From positions 26,306,422 through 26,370,421 of the forward strand of contig NC_079973.1 in assembly GCF_029852145.1 (NCBI RefSeq): DNA of 64,000 nt, given 5' to 3'. Positions 1 to 9,924 of this stretch are shown here, piece by piece. The notes beneath the pieces were generated by a model that was not told the origin of the DNA, searched no databases, and saw only the letters and a program-made list of their open reading frames with translations. Both the position numbers and the translations under genes were made by a program. Within the stretch, counting starts at the first letter, position 1; the number at the start of each line of letters is the position of its first letter. Origin of the DNA: Microplitis mediator (Eukaryota > Arthropoda > Insecta > Hymenoptera > Braconidae).

Positions 1-605
1 CTCCCATCTCCCAAAAGTTGTCTTTCATGCTTCCCGGCAAGATGTGCGAGGGTGGGACTCCAACAGATAACCACAGCTGCTTGCACTCTTCATCGGCAGC
101 GAGATTGGCCTTCTCGTCTCCACCAAAGTAAGTAACGTACAGCCGATCTGCTGGCAACTTCATCACTTGGGTCAGAAACTCCCAAGCCCACGTGCATATT
201 TCCTTCTTGAAGTAGTCTCCGAATGACCAGTTGCCCATCATCTCGAAAAACGTGTGATGGTAGACGTCTTTACCCACGTCGTCGAGGTCGTTGTGTTTCC
301 CACCAGCTCTGATGCACTTCTGGGAGTTTACGACTCGCACCCATTTAGCCATGTCGCTGTTGGGGTCCACAGTGCCCAGGAAAATGGGTTTGAACTTAAA
401 AAAAAATTCATGTTAACCCAGAATAGATAAATAAACTTGATAAATTTTAATTGAACTGTACCTGGTTCATCCCAGCGTTGGCAAACAGCAGAGTTGGATC
501 ATCGTGGGGGATTGTGGAGCTAGAATGGACATACTGGTGGCCTTTTTCCTTGAAGAAGTCAATGTAAGCTTGACGGATTTGCTTCGCAGTCATTGATTCG
601 CCCAT
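1..605 (-). CDS. AlaRS: Cytoplasmic alanyl-tRNA synthetase, N-terminal part (cut by window edge)
   Basis: Class II aminoacyl-tRNA synthetase that charges tRNA-Ala with alanine. Two coding exons are visible on the minus strand: 605-462 (ATG at 605) and 394-1, joined by a GT-AG intron in phase 0; about 179 residues are seen out of roughly 960 expected. The translation starts MGESMTAKQIRQAYIDFF and carries the very conserved stretches LLFANAGMNQFKPIFLG, KCIRAGGKHNDLDDVG and HHTFFEMMGNWSFGDYF of the catalytic core, and lines up with cytosolic AARS1 from its first residues, so no mitochondrial leader is apparent. A CTCTAG acceptor just upstream of the ATG suggests a 5' UTR intron. The gene is divergent from mRpS25, with 410 bp between the two start codons. 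The rest of the gene lies outside the window. Confidence 0.96.
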
Positions 606-1015
606 TTTGATAACCTAGAGCAAAAAAATTATATCAACTCCTCTTGCTGGGTTTGCAAACATATTTTCATTAAAATTTTTGGTTAAAGTGGAATTTTACC
701 TGCGATGTTTCAGTAAACTGATGCAATAATTTTTTAAATTAGAAAACGATTTTTTAATCACCGATAACTTTTTTCAGTAACAGCTGGTGCAGTGAAAAGT
801 GCAGCAGAGAAAGGTGACTGAGATTTTTATTAAATGAACACAAAAATGTGCCCGGTCACATACACATGTGTGTTGACTTGAATTATGTGGAGCACTGACA
901 CCAGGTGCGAATCAGTCGGTAAAATCGTACATAACCCCAAGGAGTCGACAGTTTAATTTTTACCACTCGGCATTTAGTTTATAAATAAATAAATAGATAA
1001 TAAAATCAATCAAGA
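606..1015. promoter_or_regulatory. Divergent intergenic region between AlaRS and mRpS25
   Basis: A 410-bp AT-rich gap separates the ATG of alanyl-tRNA synthetase (minus) from the ATG of mRpS25 (plus). Both are housekeeping translation genes, so a shared bidirectional promoter is likely by position. I see no TATA box placed convincingly for either gene. The part next to AlaRS probably holds a 5' UTR intron. Confidence 0.5.
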
Positions 1016-1959
1016 ATGCCGTTCATGATAGGAAGAGCTCCTATAAGGAGAACCTTGAAGTATCTGGAAGCTGGTAAATTATTTCTTAAAAATAGTATTC
1101 AAATATTTTCAATTAACCACAACACTCATGGCAAACACCACGAAGGAATAAAGTGATTATTTATTTTTAATATAAAATTTAATTCTTTTATTATTTACTA
1201 ACGAACAATTTAATTCACAGGGATTTTATTTTCTGGTACGTGCCGCAGGTTCAATACAGGAATCCTAATGTACAAATCAATATTTTTAGAAATATAACTC
1301 CATCGCCATTTATTCAGTGCTACTATGGTGCGTAAATGAATATTTTATTTTATAACCCGGGTAAAACATCACGTCCTCTCAAAAAAGTTTTGATACTCGA
1401 GTTAGGTGACGTCTAATAATTTTTGGATTTTTTTAAAACTGATAAATTATAAAAAAAAAATATTTAAAAAAATTGCACCTATAGATTTAAAAATTTTCTA
1501 CACATGCATTTTTTTAGATTTTTTTTTATATTAAATTGTAGAAAAAAAAATCCGAAAGTTAATTGTCTGCGAACTTGAGGATGATATTTAGTTGAAGTAT
1601 CTAGGGCTAGATGTTGGTGGGGGCTGGCAGCTGATTGATTTTTACTAAAAATAATTTCAGACAATGGCAAAAGAATGCTGATAGACGTCGAGAGTAAGAG
1701 CAAGGAAGAAATTTTGGAGCATCTGATAAGAGTTGTAGGGAAATCGAAAGAAGTATTGGAGAAAGAGTTCGCGGCAGCTCAAAAGAAAGCCAACCCAGCG
1801 AACTTCGGTAACGAGTGTCCCAGACACTGCATCTGTGAAATACCAGGACAATTGCCATGCTCCGGTATCGTACCGTTGCCATACCACATGAGAGGAAAAT
1901 ACATACACAATCCCGATTTGATGGAAGAAGTTATGAGCAAAAGAAAACAGGAAGCGTAA
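1016..1959 (+). CDS. mRpS25: Mitochondrial ribosomal protein S25 (mS25)
   Basis: Component of the small subunit of the mitochondrial ribosome. Three coding exons, 1016-1152, 1221-1327 and 1661-1959, give 180 residues with canonical GT-AG introns. The start MPFMIGRAPIRRTLKYLEAG and the later DFIFWYVPQVQYRNP, TPSPFIQCYY and HCICEIPGQLPC match MRPS25 along its whole length. Cysteines at about 134, 138, 140 and 148 form the conserved cluster; in the human mitoribosome mS25 shares an iron-sulphur site with bS16m, so this is the likely metal-binding region (family knowledge). The last part is rich in Lys and Glu and ends KRKQEA. Intron 2 hosts a short inverted-repeat transposon (1392-1583). An AATAAA lies about 20 bases past the stop. 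Length is close to the family norm of about 170. Confidence 0.96.
1392..1583. mobile_element. hAT-like MITE, family A, copy 1 (in mRpS25 intron 2)
   Basis: Inverted-repeat element with the left end GATACTCGAGTTAGGTGACG and a right end that is its imperfect reverse complement. The inside is AT-rich with a conserved block reading CTACACATGCAT. It shares ends and core with the copies at 11437, 12186, 32461 and 35209. No clear target duplication is seen for this copy, which looks older. Confidence 0.65.
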
Positions 1960-2908
1960 ATGAACTTAAAATATCTTAAATAAATAAGATTTTATATATT
2001 AATTTTAGTTGTTATTAAAAATTATTACTACTATTGATCGAAATGCGTATTTAATATTTAATAAATTACTTATACAATAACATTTTTAAGCTTCAGTTCG
2101 TAATTTTTTTCCGCTAGCTATTAACATTTTTTTTTTCGTTGAATTTAAATCACATATCAAATAATTATAAATAAATATTGTTCGATATTATATAAATATA
2201 TATATATATGTAAAATTAATCTCAAAAAATTTGATGTATGAAGACACAGTAGGACGACTTATTAATTCATTGTCATGGATAAAAATCGTTTAAAAAGCCA
2301 CTAATGATTAATAGTACATTGTGTGACAAGGGATGAAACAGAACGATTTCAGACCAGGGTGGAGGCTGACATCACCCGCGTTTCATCCTGAGTTACACAC
2401 TAAATTTTTCATGATTACCTGCATTGGAACTTTAAGTTTGTGTCAGCAGCCAGTCAGAGACAAGTTAATTTAAGACCAATGGTGTCATCAACTATTAGCG
2501 TAAACATTAATTGTCATTTGCAATTTAGCAGAAACTAAATACTATTTATTGTTCACACTAATTTTTTTAAAACTCAATCACAGTCAGAACTGTCGTTTAC
2601 GAAAGTAAAATCGATGGTCTGAAATTACTGTTAGATAGATGACAAGTATCAGAGTTTCAATTCCGAAAGTCTTGTCAGCGGGAATTATTTGTTTGTTCCC
2701 AAGGGTCGAGACGAATTTGTTTCTACCCTCTGACTAAAGGCATTACAATTTACGCGTTTGCTAATATTTGTTTGCGGCATGGGACTGAAATTCGCTTTTT
2801 TTGACTGGCTGTAGATCTATGATAGATTTCGAGACACTGAAACTTGGAGAAGTTTCGATGCTGGTGTCATGAAAATGTATTTACAAGTTGATAAAAATAT
2901 TGTGGGAA
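1960..2908. other. Convergent 3' region between mRpS25 and RBM18
   Basis: About 950 bp with the presumed 3' UTRs of both convergent genes. No coding potential is seen. It contains a short dinucleotide tract near 2200 and a repeat with inverted ends at 2321-2400 (listed separately). Confidence 0.6.
2321..2400. repeat. Short inverted-repeat element, also found in an ELMO intron
   Basis: An 80-bp stretch whose ends, GTGTGACAAGGGATGAAAC and GTTTCATCCTGAGTTACAC, are imperfect reverse complements. Its middle (GATTTCAGACCAG then GGCTGACATCACCCGC) recurs in reverse orientation at 16763-16839. It therefore looks like a dispersed short element rather than unique DNA. Confidence 0.5.
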
Positions 2909-3774
2909 CTATCTCCGTGGTTTAGATCTTGAGTACGGACGAGTATGATGATGTCGATGGAGATAATGTTTGCTAGATGACGATGGTTTTGGTGGTTCGG
3001 TTTTTTGGTACTGCTGTATCACTGAGTTACCAACCAGGGGTTTGTTTAATTCGAATTCTTCCTCACATTCTTTCATTAATTTCAACTTGGCCTCGATTGC
3101 TTGTATAGCTACTTCACGACTTATCTTCTTGTCTTCTTTTTTGGCACCTGACAGGGCTGGAATGTCAATCAGGGGTTTCGTCTTGTCGATTTCTACCTGT
3201 GGTCAGTGATAATTTGCTATTAATGTCTGAAAAGTGACGAGTTTAGGAAAATTTTGAACTAGTTTTGCTTAAATTACCTCGGATACGGTGTGAGCCCAGC
3301 GAACGATGACATTCTTACACCCTATTTTAGCATTATGAAGAATTCCTTTGGCTTTCTCGGCATCTTCGACAGTCGCATAGGTCACGAAGGCATAACCTCT
3401 AGGCTGACCAGCTTGTGGTCCAGACCGATGGAAGAGCAGATCAAACTTTTCGATTTTTCCATATTTTTGAACGATTTTTAATAGTTGGTACCAGTGGGAT
3501 AAAATAATTTATATTTATTTTAATTGTTCTCGAATAATAACTCGACATATAAATTAAATAAATGAATAAATAAATTACAATACTTACTCATTAATTCGAA
3601 GATCTAAATTTCCTACCCACAATCTTCTCTCCTCAAGTGAGTTTGACTTGATTGGATTGAGAGGCAAAGGTAGGTTTGGAGTTTCCTGAAATGTCAAACG
3701 GAATTTATTGAATTATGAGACAGTAAATATAACCTTGCAGCGATAAAAATAACTTTTTCGATACTCACAGTCAT
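2909..3774 (-). CDS. RBM18: RNA-binding protein 18 (RBM18), single RRM
   Basis: Probable RNA-binding protein of unknown target. Four coding exons on the minus strand: 3774-3769 (only ATGACT), 3685-3588, 3491-3278 and 3196-2909, giving 201 residues against about 190 in human RBM18. One RRM covers about residues 22-105, with RNP2 LWVGNL (24-29) and RNP1 RGYAFVTY (66-73). The tail has VAIQAIEAKLKLMKE, matching the human IKAIEAKLKMM motif, and a His/Arg-rich end. Introns 1 and 3 are GT-AG. The second intron (3587-3492) starts GTAAGT but ends in TG rather than AG; this is the only join that keeps the frame and the conserved EYQLLKIVQKYG. The gene is divergent from the zinc-knuckle gene across a satellite array. 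Confidence 0.93.
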
Positions 3775-4059
3775 CGCTGCTGTCCGGAATTGATTATCTT
3801 TTTGTTATTGAAAGAGATTCATTGTTCTGTTATGTACTTAGCGTCATTTTCATAATTGAATGAATGGGAAATTTCTAAACTATGTTTACGCTCTTCATTT
3901 ATAAACTTCGGATGTTCTACACTCAATGAACACAAAGACGACGGTCAGCCGAGAGATTATTTTTAGCAGGAACATCAGCGCCACTGGTGTGCGCTCGCAT
4001 CATCCCTTTGAATTTTTTTTTACATGTTTTCGAACAAATTTTATAAGAGAGAAAATGAT
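3775..4059. other. Upstream region of RBM18
   Basis: About 285 bp between the RBM18 start and the satellite array, presumably 5' UTR and promoter. No other feature is seen. Confidence 0.4.
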
Positions 4060-5550
4060 TTTATTTTACTTATTTCCGTGCCTACACATGATTTAGAATT
4101 CATTTGATGGCAATTGGACCTCAAAAAAAAAATTTCCTCAGGATCGACCCCTCAGAGGGCCACTTTTGTGTTGTGAGCCGCTGCGAGATGCTGTAACGAA
4201 TCTCGGGCCGCGAAAAAATTTTTTTCACCGACGATTTGAATTTATTTTAATTATTTCCGTGCCTACACGTGATTTAGAACTCATTTGATGGCAATTGGAC
4301 CTCAAAAAAAAAATTTCCTCAGGATCGACCCCTCAGAGGGTCAATTTTGTGTTGCGAGTCGCTGTGAGATGCTGTAACGAATCTCGGGCCGCGAAAAAAT
4401 TTTTTTCACCGACGATTTGAATTTATTTTAATTATTTCCGTGCCTACACGTGATTTAGAACTCATTTGATGGCAATTGGACCTCAAAAAAAAAATTTCCT
4501 CAGGATCGACCCCTCAGAGGGTCAATTTTGTGTTGCGAGTCGCTGTGAGATGCTGTAACGAATCTCGGGCCGCGAAAAAATTTTTTTCACCGACGATTTG
4601 AATTTATTTTAATTATTTCCGTGCCTACACGTGATTTAGAACTCATTTGATGGCAATTGGACCTCAAAAAAAAAATTTCTTCAGGATCGACCCCTCAGAG
4701 GGCCAATTTTGTGTTGCGAGTCGCTGTGAGATGCTGTAACGGATCTCGGGCCGCGAAAAAATTTTTTTCACCACCGAATTGAATTTATTTTACTCATTTC
4801 CGTGCCTACACATGATTTAGAATTCATTTGATGGCAATTGGACCTCAAAAAAAAATTTCTTCAGGATCGACCCCTCAGAGGGCCAATTTTGTGTTGTGAG
4901 CCGCTGCGAGATGCTGTAGCGGATCTCGGGCCGCGAAAAAATTTTTTTCACCACCGAATTGAATTTATATTACTTATTTCCGTGCCTTCACATGATTTAG
5001 AATTCATTTGATGGCAATTGGACCTCAAAAAAAAAATTTCTTCAGGATCGACCCCTCAGAGGGCCAATTTTGTGTTGGGAGCCGCTGTGAGATGCTGTAA
5101 CGGATCTCGGGCCGGGAAAAAATTTTTTTCACCACCGAATTGAATTTATATTACTTATTTCCGTGCCTTCACATGATTTAGAATTCATTTGATGGCAATT
5201 GGACCTCAAAAAAAAAATTTCTTCAGGATCGACCCCTCAGAGGGCCAATTTTGTGTTGGGAGCCGCTGTGAGATGCTGTAACGGATCTCGGGCCGGGAAA
5301 AAATTTTTTTCACCACCGAATTGAATTTATATTACTTATTTCCGTGCCTTCACATGATTTAGAATTCATTTGATGGCAATTGGACCTCAAAAAAAAAATT
5401 TCCTCAGGATCGACCCCTCAGAGGGCCACTGTGTGTTGTGAGCCGCTGAGATGCTGTATTTTAGGACAGTTGATCTGCGAAAAAAAAAAATTTGCGCCAA
5501 GCCGGATCCTCAAATGCCCAATTTTGTGTTGTCCGATAATGTGAGACGAT
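4060..5550. repeat. Satellite-like tandem array, 181-bp unit, about eight copies
   Basis: The phrase CATTTGATGGCAATTGGACC recurs at 4101, 4282, 4463, 4644, 4825, 5005, 5186 and 5367, i.e. steps of 181 (once 180). Each unit also has GGATCGACCCCTCAGAGGG, with an 11-bp palindrome, and a GAAAAAATTTTTTTC block. Copies 2-3-4 are nearly identical to each other, as are 6-7, showing recent local duplication. After 5460 the unit decays; a degenerate copy with AATTTTGTGTTGTCCG reaches about 5550. There is no reading frame. It lies between the divergent starts of RBM18 and the zinc-knuckle gene. Confidence 0.95.
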
Positions 5551-5904
5551 TTGAATACTTGGTTTCGTCAGTATGAATATTATTTCTTTCAAAGTAATAT
5601 TTTCATGTTATAAACGTTCGAAAAAAAAGAAGGAAACAAATAAATAAAAATGAATTAAACGATCGTGAAATGTGAAGTGCGCAGCGATTGATATTAGCGT
5701 TGGGCAATGCCCTCAACGCTGCCCATATAATTATTTTTTCTTCTCTTCTTGCGTGTAATAACGAGAGAGGATTCCCAAAGGTATGTCACTAAAGAACAAG
5801 ATCGAAAGCGAGCGCATCATATATTCAAACTAAACACAATATTTACCTCGGTTGTAACGGAATAATAAATTTTTTCAGTACAAAACCTAACGGCCTCGCA
5901 CAGA

Positions 5905-7128
5905 ATGGGAGACGAGGCGGCATATGATAAAAATTCAAAGCATGAAGACGAGCCCGCGTGTTCATTGTACGTGTCCAGAGCCACCAACAGTCATCCTCAG
6001 GGTTTGCCGGATGAGTTGTCAAAAGGCGATTTGGAGGAGGCCATACGTGAATCAGAACCATCTGGCAGCTGGAATGTCTCGCAAACATCCTGTGGGTTAA
6101 TTGTCACATTTTCTCTAGAAGCAGATGCTGAAAAACTTGTTCAACGTGGTAATTTATCCCGTGTCTTCCAAGGATCCATTCAGGTAACTAAATAAATTGT
6201 TTACATTCACACCGCTCTGCTGACAATGAAAGGTGACCTCCTTTCAAGTAGAACGAACATAAGCATTAGCAATATAGAAATCTAATCATCTTGAACGAAC
6301 GACAGGTGGCCCGATTTTCAGCTCGTGACTCGCGCTATCGACAATCAGTATTCTTGCGTGATGTTCCCTGGGCAATACCACTCGAAGATCTCAGCTCAGC
6401 GCTGGTCAAGCAGGGCATCAATATCTCCGCGATCGAGAGATGCCGGCAGTATGTCCGGGTTGAGGTGATAAGCGCATTCATCACGCCAGTCATTGGCCTC
6501 AGCTCACTCGAGATGATTTATGATCTAGACTTGAGACCGAGTACTTTACTGTTATATTATTTTAGGTACTGGATGCTAGTCAGTATGAACACCTTCTGCG
6601 TCAAGGTCTAGACTTCTTCGGAGCCGCGCGATTCAGTGCACTGCCAGAGCGTATCAGTTGGTGGCGACCAAGTGCCAATGGAATAAATGGACCCCATCAG
6701 CTGGCAATTATTCCAGGTAACGCTACTGAAGGATCCAACCCCCAGCAACCTGATGGAGTCCTTCAGTGCTACCGATGCCAGGGATTTTGGCACGTGGCTG
6801 CTAATTGTAGACATCTTCCTAGATGTGTGCGTTGCGGCGAACCTCATAGCGTTGAATTTTGCTCTCGTCCTCGGAACAATCCAATCTGCTGCCATTGCTC
6901 TGGTCCTCATCACGCTGGTATTTAATTTTTATCAATTATCATCATCATCCGGTAATATTATTGTTTTATTATTTAATAGGATTTCGACAGTGTCCAGTGA
7001 GACTGCAGCTTCTTAACGCCACGCCAATAAGCATAACTCTGAGCACGAGCCGCAGTGCCCATGATTACGCTCTTAAGTCGAACCTCTCCCAAGGTCAACA
7101 TGCTGCGACCCCAAATCATCAACCATGA
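5905..7128 (+). CDS. Zinc-knuckle protein resembling a jockey-type LINE ORF1 (gag-like), possibly domesticated
   Basis: Four exons, 5905-6183, 6306-6464, 6566-6917 and 6980-7128, encode 312 residues; all introns are GT-AG. An acceptor at about 5878 points to a 5' UTR intron. The C-terminal half has three CCHC knuckles: C214-C217-H222-C227, C233-C236-H240-C245 and C254-C257-H-C268, in the layout CYRC..PRCVRCG..CCHCSGPHH..FRQCP. That spacing and wording are typical of ORF1 (nucleic-acid-binding, gag-like) proteins of jockey/X-type LINEs. Residues about 105-170 (FLRDVPWAIPLEDLSSALVK) resemble the RRM-like region before the knuckles in those proteins. No reverse transcriptase or second ORF follows, and the exons are uninterrupted by stops, so I infer a host gene derived from a LINE. 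RNA or DNA binding is likely; the exact role is unknown. Confidence 0.75.
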
Positions 7129-8021
7129 AAAATAATGAGGACTTTTAACACCAAGATCTGATATCTAAATTACATATCATTTAAATAAACGACGACAAGA
7201 TAAATTTTAAACGATACATATTTTAAAAATGTACTAGATTTTTTTTTTTAATATTTTTTACTCAAATATAAATTACGTGTACCAGTTTGCCATATTTTTT
7301 AGTATTAAAAAAATTTATTTATGCTAAATTTATTTACAAATCACGTATGCGCGCTAAGCGAAAGTTGATTTCTCCATAATCTTGTAAAATATAAATTTTT
7401 AAATAATTATTATTCATACATTTATCAATCATTAATATTAATATTATATAATTTATATTGCGGAGAAATTTGCCATTTTTTTTTATTGTTGTTCTTCTAA
7501 GAGAAAAGTTTCCCATAAGATATCTCACGTGTATCTTCCCTAGAGATTTAACATACGTGCTACTTTTTTTCTACCCGCAGACGCTGATTGTCCCACTTTC
7601 GTAGTCCCCACTCGATGAATGAGAAAACGTGGATTTAAAAGTCTTTATCGAGTCAGCCCGGTTTAATAGTCAGCATATTACCTGTCCGTACTATTGCTAG
7701 TTTATAAGAAAATCACTCGGAGGAAAATTGACCAGTGAGTGTGAATTATTTATTAAAGTGCTAAGTCGATCCTCAAGGTTTTCTATAGTTGCGATTGCAA
7801 TGAACGTAATCGCAAATAGTGTAGGAAGGTGACTGACATATTATTGTTCGTGATGTCCAGTGGTAAACTTTGACTAAAGATTTACTTGGAGGAGGACAAA
7901 GCGAGCTCTCTTACTCTCGGCATCAGATTTTTAAATTTAAAATGATCAAAGAGTAGGAGTTTTATCGCGAGAGCGGGAGAGCTGAAGGAACTTCCGCGGC
8001 GCAAAGACAGTAAGCAGGGAC
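7129..8021. other. Intergenic region, zinc-knuckle gene to phospholipase A2
   Basis: About 890 bp, very AT-rich to 7550 (presumed 3' UTR), then more mixed sequence that probably holds the promoter and 5' UTR of the phospholipase gene. No coding potential is seen. Confidence 0.5.
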
Positions 8022-9791
8022 ATGAGCTCGGGATTAAAAGTGTTTTTGGTGTTGGAGTTTCTGGCGGCATGGAGTTCAAGTTTATCACAGCCAATATTAT
8101 TGAAAAATAATTACAAGGGACTGAATGGAGTTTTACCCAGTGGTAGATTAAGTTCCGCCGGTTTAAAACGTGTCGTTTATTTCCATGATCAGACAGTTGC
8201 TGTAGTGGACATTAATGAAAATAATGAAATGCTCAAGTGTGATATTATTGAAGTTTAGTAAGTATTTGTAGACATATATGTCGAAATCGAAATTCCTCAT
8301 ATATTTCATTAATGATAATTATTACTTAATAATTTAATTATTCTGTAATCGATAAAAAATAATTTTTGAAAAAAACTTGAGACTGACCATTTTACCCAGT
8401 TTAAAATAAAATAAAAATAATTGCCCAGGATATTTGGGACAATGATTTAATCTTTTCACTTATTTTTAAATTTTTTATTCGAATAATTTATTTTGAATTC
8501 ATATTAATTTTTATTTTACAAAAGAATGATTTTGAGGATCGAGACCAATAGCGGGACTGCTAAGAGAATTTCAAAATTTCAGTAAATAATTTACTTATAA
8601 AATAGTGAAATTAAATTTAAAAAATTGTTAAGAGTAAAAAAATTGTCATTTTTAAAAGATTTGTTAAAGGAAATAATTATCGTCCCGCTACTGGTCTCGT
8701 TACTCTGCTATATATAATAAAATAAAATTGATAGACGATCGATTGGATAAATCTAATTAGATTTTTTTTCCTAAACCAAAGTGGCATAAATCTCCATGTT
8801 GATTTTTCATGAATTTATAAAATAATATCTGTAAAAGTTTGGCTCCATACAGGAATCGCAAATAAATAATTATAAGAAATGTAAATATACAATTGATAAC
8901 AACAAATATATCAATAAAAATATCACGAAAACCAGAAAAAGGCGATCGATTGGTTTTTCATAATAAAAGTAATAACCAAACATTTATTTTTAGCGAACCA
9001 AATGAAGCCAAAGAAGTGCTTGGAAATCTTTCGATTTCGTCTTATCCGACAGAAGTATTATTTTCCCAGATGACGAGTTTGATGTATCGATGTGAGATGT
9101 TAGATAGGATCCAAAGATCTCAAGCTAGAGTTAAGAGCACACCCAAAGGAGCCTTTGAACGAGCGAACATGTTTGGCACTCATGCACTTAATTTATTTTC
9201 TGGTATATTACCAGGTATAAATGAATACTTAACAATCATTATATCATATAAGTACCGATATAATTAACCTCCAGTTGTGACGATAAATAAATTTCATTTT
9301 CTCTAGGTACTAAATGGTGCGGAACTGGAGACATTGCCGATAATTATCATGATCTTGGGTCAGATACTGAAATCGATCAGTACGTACTTGATGTGTTATT
9401 TTTTTTTTCTTTTTAAATGTAATAATAATAGAACAATTGTTAATTACAGATGCTGTCGGACTCACGATCTGTGTCCGGTTAAAATTCGCGCGCAACGCAG
9501 TCGCTATAATCTTACTAATTACTCGCTGTACAGCAAGTAAGTAATCGGGTGATTAATAACTTATTTGTCATATTTATAATTATATCTTTGTTCTCCAGAT
9601 CTCATTGTGATTGTGACAATGCATTCTATCAATGTCTAAAGAATTTAGACAGTCCAACGGCCAGTATTATGGGTAAACTTTATTTCAATGTCGTTAAAAT
9701 CGGTTGTATTGAAGATCTAGCTGAAAATATTAACGCATTATCAAAAATGTCGCCCAGAAGAAGATTCTCAGCTACGCGATTATCGTTTTAA
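8022..9791 (+). CDS. Secreted group III phospholipase A2 (bee-venom type fold)
   Basis: Hydrolyses the sn-2 ester of phospholipids with calcium. Five exons, 8022-8257, 8994-9214, 9307-9379, 9450-9536 and 9599-9791, give 269 residues. A hydrophobic start (LKVFLVLEFLAAW) is a signal peptide. A poorly conserved pro-region runs to about residue 150. The catalytic core follows: calcium loop GTKWCGTGD (153-161), active site CCRTHDLC (178-185, His182) and HCDCDNAFYQC (208 on, catalytic Asp in the CDCD block). These are diagnostic of group III rather than group I/II enzymes. The protein stops about 45 residues after GKLYFNVVKIGC, so the longer C-terminal region of bee venom enzyme, with its extra cysteines, is reduced. 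It could be a housekeeping/immune or a venom enzyme; sequence alone does not say. Confidence 0.93.
8541..8698. mobile_element. Short inverted-repeat element in PLA2 intron 1
   Basis: Ends GAGACCAATAGCGGGAC and GTCCCGCTACTGGTCTC are reverse complements with one mismatch, 158 bp end to end, with an AT-rich inside. This is a MITE-like element; no target duplication was identified. Confidence 0.6.
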
Positions 9792-9924
9792 TATTTATAA
9801 GTAGTTAGTTATCTATGTAAAAAAACAAATATTTATCATTGTCCTTCCATAATATTTATAATTCATTGTTAACTTAGTTTATTTATTTAAATATATACCT
9901 GTCACAAGTTGTCCAAGTGCTTTT

